A stretch of DNA of 64,000 nucleotides, taken from positions 62,632,243 to 62,696,242 of the forward strand of contig NC_044278.2 in NCBI RefSeq assembly GCF_004027225.2. Reading direction: 5' to 3'. The DNA comes from Strigops habroptila (taxonomy: Eukaryota; Chordata; Aves; Psittaciformes; Psittacidae). Positions 23,522-64,000 of the stretch are shown one piece after another. The stretch's first letter is position 1; each line of letters opens with the position of its first letter. The translations under genes were made by a program, and so were the position numbers. Below the pieces are notes generated by a model. The model did not search any database. It saw nothing but the letters and a program-made list of their open reading frames with translations, and was not told where the DNA came from.

Positions 23522-26500
23522 CTGTGTATACAGATAAGCCACATATGTGTTCAGAGCCAAAACAGGGACAGCAATAACTTGTGGCTGCATGAGTAAAATA
23601 AATTGCACTTTCACATAGTTTCTGATGTTGTGTGATGTTTTCATAAGAAAGATTTTTTTTTTCTTTTTTTTGAGAAAACCAGAAAACAAGAGGTGAAGTT
23701 GTTCTGTCAGCATTCTCAGATGTTAGCATAGCAACAGAGGTGTCCAGGCCATTTGATCACTTTGTAACTCAATGCTCTTATCTAAACTGTTAAGGGTGTG
23801 CTTGCTTCATCTGAAACCTCAGAAGTACTTATTTTGCTACTGAAATCCTATTTCTAGTACTGTTGGAAAGTGTGCCAATAGCAGGGTGCTTCTGCTTTCT
23901 CAAAATGACTGCCATGTCATCCATCTCCTCATTACAGTGTACTCCAGATTCATCAGCTCTGAGGCAGAATCATTAATGCTCCCAAGCTGCCTTCATACAT
24001 TTTTTACTTAGAATCAATTTGAAATGCAGTTTAGGTACTGCCAGTTGCTAAATTCAAGTCCAGCCACTATAAACTAGATGACCTTTCCCTAACGTTTGTC
24101 TCAGTTCACTTACACTTTCTATTTCCCCAAATCATCCTAGAGGAATTTATTTGCTGTTCATGGTAGCTTGGAGATCTGCCTTTCAATGCTATTGCTATAA
24201 ACAGACTTTTCTTAATGCCGCATTTTTATCTGTGCCTTTTTAGAGATGGTAATGTTTTATTTTAGTTTGTTTGCTTTTCCCTACAGCACTTCTAGCAGTC
24301 TTTAGTCTTGCCATGTATTGCCAAAAGCAGAAGTTAGTCAGCTTGAAAAGGGACAGAAGGAACAGCTCTGGACAAGCGTTTGAATGAGTCATCTGCAGAG
24401 GAGTTGAGGTGGGACATAGGTCGTTCTCAGGTTTTGATCACTGTTTTTGGATCCTGCACTGGGAGCGGAGGAAGGTCTGTGGAATACTTTAATTCTGACA
24501 GAAAACAAACTATAGAGAGGGAGGCCCAACGTCAGGTTAAAACTTGCTGTGCCTCTACTTGTCTGCCCCTCTACTGGAAAACTTGTAGGCATTGATGAAT
24601 TGAAAAATGGCAGGTGCTTGGATTACTACCAATTAATATATAAGTTGCATTGGGCAACAGTATTGTGCCAAGAAATCATAAGTAAAGAACATAAGGCTGT
24701 CAGTGGAGAATGATGTTGATCTTACATACTGTGGGTCATTAGCTTACTAAGCCTTTGATAGTGGCGTAGAGAGTGCACAGTCCCCAGTTTCCATGTCACT
24801 GTCAGGAGAAGTACTACAGGGTGTTTGTTAGCCAGCTTTCCTAATGGAGCAAGTCTTGTGCAACCATGCTGGCCATCAGCCTTGCTGCTCAATAACTTGC
24901 TGACGGACATCAATCAAACTAGATAACAGGGTAAGACATAAACAAACATGAAGTTGCAGCTTCTGTAAAAGCTGGTATGTAGACAGGCCGGAGATACAAA
25001 TTAGTGCTGTCACCATGGGCAACAGAGTTCATACCCAGTCCCTGTGCAGGTTGTTTGGCAGAGCTGCTGGCCAACCAAGATGCACACAGTTACAGATTAA
25101 CTGTGGTATAGCTCCTGTCCCCGCTTTAGAGCCCCGGGTGCAGAACAGCTGCTTGTGGGGAAGAACATGAGAAATACTCAGGAGATCTAGGAGCCGATAG
25201 TAGGACACAAACTGTTTTGCAAAGTTGAGGCTGAATGTTAGCATGGGAGACAGAGTAGAGCTTGGGAATTTTTACTAGGGAAGAATTTCCACAAAAACTG
25301 CTCAGTTTTTCTTGTGGCCTTTTGCTGTGTATGATCTGACTTCACAGGGTTACTTTCTTTCTGAAGAGACTTGCTAGGAGTAGATAGCTAAGGTTATAGT
25401 AGAGAGTCCACTCTCCCCAACCATCCTGCCAAAGATCATAAACTTACTAATAGGTCTGTTGGAATAACAAATTGATGCACTGAAGTTGCCTGAAAGGTGT
25501 GTAATATTCCCTCCCTCTTTCTCTCTCTGGCCCCCCCCCGGATGCATATTACAAAGAAAGAAAAAAGCCACAGCAGACCAAGGGAGTTAAATTATAAACC
25601 CAGATTCAGGTAAAGGAATACAGAGGAAGCTGAAATGCAGAACTAAGATGACAGGACACAAGTAGCAGGCAGGAAGGAGGCTGGTGGTGGCTGGTAAGAA
25701 CTGTAATTGCCAGACTTGGGAAGCACCTGCAAGTTGGCTGTCAGCCTGCATTCTTGCACTGGCTTTCCCTCGGGAAACGCTGGGCTAGGTGACAGAACAT
25801 CACGTTTAGGAAAAGTGCTTTTTAAATACACGTACGTCTGGAAGAGGTACCAGAATGTTTATGTTAAACTGGAAAATTTCAAGTTACATTGAAAGGGTTT
25901 GGTAAAATTGGAGAGGCGCCACCTGTATCCTGGATTCCTGCTATTTTTGTCATTCCACAGAAGCCGCTGTACAATTTGTTCCAAGGACACCGAATTGCCA
26001 AGATTCACGTTTCTGAACATGGATGTGCTATAGAGGAAATCTGTTACTTTGCTACAGCCCCGTGTCTTCAACGCCAAGTGATCTTCCAGGAAGAAATGTT
26101 TAGCAATCTCTGCCCTGTGGGCACAAATATACTCAAGGTGATGAGAACCCAAATAGCCGGCATCAGGCTAACAAGTGGCTGGATGCTCAGCCAAATTCTG
26201 TCACCGGCTATCAAAAGGCAATGAAATGCAGCTGTTTTGCTATGAAGAAGTGATTACTGTGCTGGCTAATGAACTAACCACTTACCTGTTTGGTTCAGCA
26301 AAATGCAAAATCCCAGAAATTTGAGGAAATCAAATTAAAAATGAGGACTTGAGAAAAAGAGAGTCACAGCCACCTGGCCTGTCAATCTCTTCCACAGCTT
26401 TTGAAACTGAAGCTACTTTCAGGCCAGGAAGAGTAAAAATCTTTGGAGATCATTACATTCTCTGTAGGTCTAGGGGGCAAAGGGATGGGTGGAGATCAGC

Positions 26501-27150
26501 AGCTGGATAAAGGAGAATAAAACAAACATTCCCACAAGGGAGCAGAAGGGCAGAACTAAGCAGAAGAACCCTCTGCACTACTGCTGCTTGAGGTTATCTG
26601 AGGGGAGGGGTTATACAGTAGGGGACCGAGGGCACACATCACACATGGCAGGCTTCATTATTTCCACTGCTGGTGGAACAACTCATTTTTAATTGCTGTA
26701 TGAGAGTAATTTGGCCAAAGAGTTCTAGTCTGTGGCAATTAGGAAAAACTGCACATCTCAGCACTTTTAATCAATTAACATTGCTTTGTAAGGCAGAACC
26801 ATTCCAGTCATCTCTAGGATAACACCACTGCTTTTAATCTATTGTTTGAAACCATTGAACTGGGAAGTCGGGGTTCAGAAAGGGAAGGCGGTACGTTCAC
26901 TGCTTGGTATCAGTTACTGCATACCTCTGCCAACCTTCTGTGGGGATTAAGCCTCTGTCCATTGCATTTCTGTGAGGCACACACTCCTTTTTGTTTTAAA
27001 AGTCTAGTGAAATGGAGCTGATTGGCTTCCATATGCCTAGAAAGTGAATTACAAGGCGAATGGTATAATTCAAACTAAAGAACACAAACAAACTGAAGTA
27101 CCATATTCTCACAAAGGCTAAGAAATTAATATTTAATATGCATCAAAGAT

Positions 27151-27156
27151 TTTATT
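27151..27156 (-). terminator. Distal CUL4A polyadenylation signal
   Basis: AATAAA lies about 1.5 kb past the stop. It is the last well-placed signal before the intergenic region, and a short TTTGTGAG-containing stretch follows some 35 nt on. Confidence 0.4.
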
Positions 27157-28627
27157 TGCATTAACTGAAGATTCAAATATTAAAATAAGTCTACATTAAA
27201 TTACAATATTAAATACGCTTTAAATACAATAAACTAAATGTGTTTAGTTTCTAAACACAAAGGGAACAAAAATAATTCGGAAGAATGTAATATAATTAAT
27301 GACACCAGGTGACAGAATAAGGACTTTCAGATGTAAATCCACAAGATGCCAACTCTCAGCAATGTTTACTTTAAGAAGAGGTGGTGGCCTCTTAATTGAT
27401 GCACAAACCTTGTAGTACATAAACTCAGTATGGTATGTCTCAAGAAAAAAATATTGCTCAGTTACATTCTCATTTATGCCATGATCAAAACTCCTTTGGT
27501 AGCTCTTTTTCAGAATGAAACACGCTAGTATGCAAATCCGGAAAAATAAAGAGAGTCTTGTTGCAAGTATTACCACAAAAGATGTCTTCCTTATAGTTAC
27601 AGTTATCTAACAGATCTACAGTGTCTTTCATTCTTGAATTCAAATCAGCTTACATATATACAATATGAAACAAAGTACTCACAAAATCCTTAGTCTTTCA
27701 AGACAAAAAACTATGCTTTCACAATATCGAGACCATAAAAGTCTTTTTAAAAAAAGGGGTTTTCTTTTTTCAAGTGGAGCACGCTGTACAGTAAGTTCCC
27801 TATATGTTATTTTCAAGGCAAAACTAAACGTTACGGCCGTTACATAAAGTGATGAACACCCGTTGCCCTAAAATGAGGTAGGGCCTCTTGACGCAGATCT
27901 AATCTTTGCCACCCAAGCCAGCAGAAGTAGTAATAAAATGATAATCCATATTTTAGCTAAATAATCCAACAACTCACTACACACATGAATGCAGTTGTCC
28001 TCTTGGCACTTCGGGGATCTCACTTCAAAACCTGATTTGTCCAAACCAGACTGAAGCTCATAATCATTTGAAAGAAAGTTAACTGAACACAAGGTGAAGG
28101 GGTTTCATGGTGCGTAATTTCAAAAAGTCAGTGTATTTCAACAACACTGCTTGTATGTAAGTGTTCATCAATGAAGGGTTTTAAAAAGTTACCCCAGTTG
28201 TCACTGTAGCTAAAGAATGCAGCATATCGGGTCTTTATGGATGCAGTTAGGAACACATAAATGAAGAAATCAGACTTGCATCCATCACAAAGTATTTCTC
28301 ACACGGGTAATTTTACCTTTCCGTCCAACTTCAATGACATTGTTAAACAAAATTGTAAAACTAAATTTTGAAGAACCCAAAAGAACAAGAGAGTAACTAA
28401 AAGAAATAAAAACATGACACTTAAAATTAAGTAGTCTTGATGAGGATGATCAATTAACATGTCATTTTTCTTCTTTTCCACAGGAGTGCATGCAGCTGGT
28501 TGAATAATATACATCAACCTGAAACCTGCTAAAAGGAAATTCTGGAACAGCGTAAGTATTTGGTGTCCTGAAGATATAATGTGCATGATTTTGGGTTTTA
28601 TTTTGGGATTTTTTTTTTCTTTTTCAA

Positions 28628-28633
28628 TTTATT
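28628..28633 (-). terminator. Proximal CUL4A polyadenylation signal
   Basis: AATAAA lies only 28 nt past the stop codon, with a second copy at 28602-28597. Use of either would give a 3' UTR of under 100 nt. Confidence 0.4.
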
Positions 28634-28660
28634 TTTTTAAATAAAAGGATTTCTTCTCCA

Positions 28661-60810
<32,150 letters not shown>

Positions 60811-63800
60811 CTAAAAACCAAAAAAAGATTATGAATGAGACAGAAAAAACCCACAACTGAAACTTCTGTGTATATGTGTAATCAAGGCCAACAACAAAGA
60901 GAAAAAATACCAGTGTTATCTGCCCAAGCTGCAAACAAAAACAAAACATCAAAACGGAATTAAGACTTCATGATTCTCCTTTCTGATTTTGGTCCCTTCT
61001 TAAACTGCTACATTTCGTGTACAAACAAGTTCCACCGTCACCATCTGGGTCATATTTCAGATGTGCTGTTAAACATTACTAGAGCTACCCCCCCCCCCCC
61101 CCAGTACTGCTCAGCAGCACAACTCTTCCTGTAGGTCCACTTTGTGCATCCTCCAGCACACACACACTTTTTTTTTTTAAAAACACATTCATACCAAATA
61201 TTTTCATTTCTTAATAACTTTAAGGTAGACATTTCAACCACTTGCTTTAAGCGGTAAATGAATACAGCTGTTTTCCTGTAATTTTATTAACTTATTTATT
61301 TCTGAATATTTCCACTGATTCACACACTTATGCTAACGTACATAAACCAAGGGGGAAAAAAACAACCCACAGACACACACACAAAAAACCCCAAACCAAC
61401 AAACCCAACAGAACACCCACATTAACTATTAAAAACCATTAAATAAAGACTTCACTTGATTTATTAGGACCTTCTGGGATTTAGTTGAGTATTAATGCAC
61501 AGTTGAATAAAAAGACTGATTCTGCCCAAACCCAAACATTCTTGTGGCCACTACATTAATGTAAATTGAGTTGTTATGCAGCTGACCTAGACTACAGTGA
61601 GACAGCTCTGGCCGTCTCTAGAACACTGCTGTTCAGCTATTCAGTAATTCAGTGTCTTACACTAACATTTTTTTCCTCACAAGAAACTCAATGAGAATGC
61701 CAAAGAGAATATGTAGCCTTGCTTGATACCACTGCCTATATTTAGACTTTGTTCCAGGCATACTTTATTTTAACTTGTGTGCTGTATTTCAATAAATTAT
61801 TTTATTAATAGACCACAGCATCTGAAATGAATCACAAAGAAGACAGCCAAATGTTCTGTGAGAACTTGTAAAGTTTACAGTAAGAATTTTTGGCCATTCA
61901 GTGCTTCATACAAAATTATCCAAAGGAACTGGACATGATTTTCAGAACTAAAAATCCATCTGTCTTTTCCTTCAACTTTACCTCAACTGCCTTTATGCTA
62001 TGAGGTGATACTGCAGAGAATACTGCCCAAGATTTAAAGCACTATTTCACCCAGGCAACGAAAACTGACCCAAGAATGTTTTCCTTTGCTCCAGAGGATT
62101 TATAGTGTCACATTTTGTTGGCAAATTTTCTGATAGGATCAATGAACTTGGACAAAGTTTCAGTATTTTCCATGCTGGGCCTTTACTCAGTTTTCCCCAG
62201 ATTTTAGCTATTTTGGTGTCTTATTTCTTTGTAGTATGAAACATTATGGTGTCTAATGCCAGCATATAACTCTTTGTCAAAGCATTAGTAAACGTTCTAC
62301 ACTCTCAGTTTAAGATCACCCAAGCACATGGGCTAGCAAGTGCCCAGGCCGAGATGAGACATGAGGGGGAAAGCAGGGCTGCATCTTTGGGCGACAGTGC
62401 TGGGTTAAAGTGTATTTCAAACTGCAGCCATACCACCTCAGTGTTGTCTCTACTAGCTGTTTCTGCTTTTTTTGATGGGGGGGTTGGGTGAGCATGAAAT
62501 CCAGTAATTTAATCCTTCTTCACCTTTTGCTTCATTCAGAGGTTTTGCTGCCTCTCTTTCTGAAAAATATTGATTTGACTTCTATTCATCTTGCACACAA
62601 CTAGTTTGGGAAAAACAAGCCACAGCAATTATTACATCTACAACACTTTTAGACCCTTGACCTACACAAATCTGGTTAAAGTTCTGTTTCAAATCAACCT
62701 CTGTTTTGAGCAGAGTCTTCTGTTTTAACATTCGGCATGCAGATCATTGCTACTTCTTCTATTATCTCCTCTATAGGCTCTAACATCCCATGGGAGTAAT
62801 TCGAACCTAGCTGATGTCATTTTATTTAAATGCACATCAACTATGACTTCCTCAATTTTGATACAATATTAAAGAAAGCAAACAAACAAAACAATCACAC
62901 AGTGCCAGTTTTTCATCGGGTCTTAAAGCAGGTAAGTAAAACAACATCCGCAACAAACTATTCACACATAATCATTTTGCAGATAGTTTGTTACATTTCC
63001 TAAGGCACAGCCCTTCCTATCCATCCATCTAAATAAAGTCTGGTTAGGACTCTTGTAACTTTCTTTCCTTCGCTACTACACCCTCCTACTCTATGTCCTC
63101 CAGAAGGGCAGCTCTGCCCCATTTCAGGTTATTTAAAACCTTGCTGCAAAGGGAATTTTCTTTTTCCATTATTTTTATCACTCACTCCTCACTCAGCAAG
63201 TCTTTGCACTGCCCCACTTTCTCTATCCCATAAAGTGTAAGCTACCTCTATCCAAATCTGTGCAATCTACCACCAATCCCAGATATCATTTCTATTTTAG
63301 TCGCAAAAAATTGGCTGCCACCCTCCCACTGCTCACTAACTATGTCTGCCAAGCACCTTCATGCCTGATCCCATGCTCCCTCTAATGCCTGGAAAAGAGT
63401 ATCCTTCGGGCTTCACACAAAGCCTTGTCATTGTTCTTCAGTTTTTCTTCAGCCACTGTGCCAAATTAAATAAATAAATCAGAAAGTTCACAGGCAGGCT
63501 GGTACACCAGCCCGCTCTGCTCACCACACTGAACTCTAGAAGGCCTCTCACTTCCTCCCATAATGTCAGATAAAGACTGATTGTAAGAACTGATGCACAC
63601 AGAAATTTTCCCCTGTGGATGACTCGGTGCTCACCAACACAGAGTTAAAACGATCTGTAAGCACAGATCAGGTTTCTGACGGATGCTGAACTTCATCTTT
63701 TATTCCTTTGGCAGGAGAGCAAGTACCTACCTATGCACAGCCACAAGGACCACCCCCACCATCCCCCCACTGTGCAGAAATCTTGCTGATCTGCACCACT

Positions 63801-64000
63801 GCCTTGCAGATCATTGGACTGGCCTTGTGCAGTCTGTATAAATATGCAGGCAAATAGAAAAAGCAAGAAGCACAGTTCTCCCTTCATAGTTTATCTGAAA
63901 TCTCACTCCTCCTCTTCTGCCAAAACTCAAGTCTGTACCCTGGTGATTTCATGGCCATATTACTATAATCTCATTTCTGAGCCTCTGAAAACAAGTTAGG
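60811..64000 (-). other. CUL4A: CUL4A intron 2 (partial, runs off the right edge)
   Basis: The exon encoding the segment before AVENLC is not found up to 64000, so the intron is at least 3.2 kb. It contains a C15 run at 61088-61102 and short CA runs near 61155 and 61372. A small minus-strand frame with a signal-peptide-like start at 63887 is noted separately. Confidence 0.75.
61088..61102. repeat. Poly-C/poly-G tract of 15 bases
   Basis: C15 on the plus strand gives G15 in CUL4A pre-mRNA. Confidence 0.85.

Larger units (their letters stand above)
22861..27134. other. Intergenic region between CUL4A 3' end and LAMP1 promoter
   Basis: About 4.3 kb separate the predicted CUL4A 3' end from the LAMP1 promoter. 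It contains a CR1 3'-end fragment at 23091-23204 and an AT-rich palindrome at 23492-23521. There is a T-rich run near 23648-23671 and a short C run near 25531-25540. No coding exon or RNA gene was recognised. Confidence 0.75.
27135..28660 (-). other. CUL4A: CUL4A 3' UTR (longest predicted form)
   Basis: The AT-rich stretch follows the CUL4A stop codon. Two AATAAA signals lie within 65 nt of the stop, at 28633-28628 and 28602-28597. A third lies about 1.5 kb on, at 27156-27151. The extent is inferred from these signals. T-rich composition creates small hydrophobic reading frames here that do not look like genes. Confidence 0.5.

Noticed and set aside
27244-28586. Three minus-strand frames with hydrophobic segments after the CUL4A stop codon
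   Set aside because: Their Leu/Phe/Ile richness follows from T-rich composition on that strand. No family match is recognised, and they fit as 3' UTR.

Overview
The window is vertebrate nuclear DNA, almost certainly from a bird. It holds spliced genes with long AT-rich introns and one CpG island. The recognisable interspersed repeats are mainly CR1 LINE fragments ending in the avian ATTCTRTG-type tail. The two decoded proteins read as sauropsid versions of LAMP1 and CUL4A. The species cannot be named from the sequence alone. There is no sign of prokaryotic content, CRISPR arrays, operons or endogenous retroviruses.

Both genes lie on the minus strand, head to tail. LAMP1 (lysosome-associated membrane glycoprotein 1) is complete. 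Exon 1 sits in a CpG island near 22.5 kb and exon 9 ends at 3818. Nine exons join with consistent phases into a 421-codon reading frame. CUL4A (cullin-4A) lies upstream in transcription direction. Its 18 C-terminal coding exons run from 60810 down to 28661 and give 671 codons, which matches residues 89-759 of the 759-residue human protein. The first two exons, by the usual 20-exon layout, lie beyond the right edge.

Layout: 1-2.9 kb is intergenic and may hold the 3' end of a convergent plus-strand gene, GRTP1 by synteny. 2.9-22.53 kb is LAMP1, with a 10-kb first intron. 22.5-22.9 kb is the LAMP1 promoter, with a CLEAR/E-box, a TCTCGCGAGA palindrome and a CRE-like site. 22.9-27.1 kb is intergenic. 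27.1-28.66 kb is the likely CUL4A 3' UTR. 28.66-64 kb is the CUL4A exon-intron body.

The two products do not share a pathway. LAMP1 is a heavily glycosylated protein of the lysosome limiting membrane, and CUL4A is the scaffold of DDB1-RBX1 ubiquitin ligases. Their adjacency is old: in human, LAMP1/CUL4A and LAMP2/CUL4B are neighbouring paralogous pairs.

I found no undescribed biological system. The most interesting signal is a minor-spliceosome (U12-type) AT-AC intron in CUL4A. Also worth a second look are the LAMP1 promoter motifs, a perfect hairpin in the LAMP1 3' UTR, an internally deleted CR1 copy that joins endonuclease-region sequence to the 3' end, and candidate alternative poly(A) sites of CUL4A.
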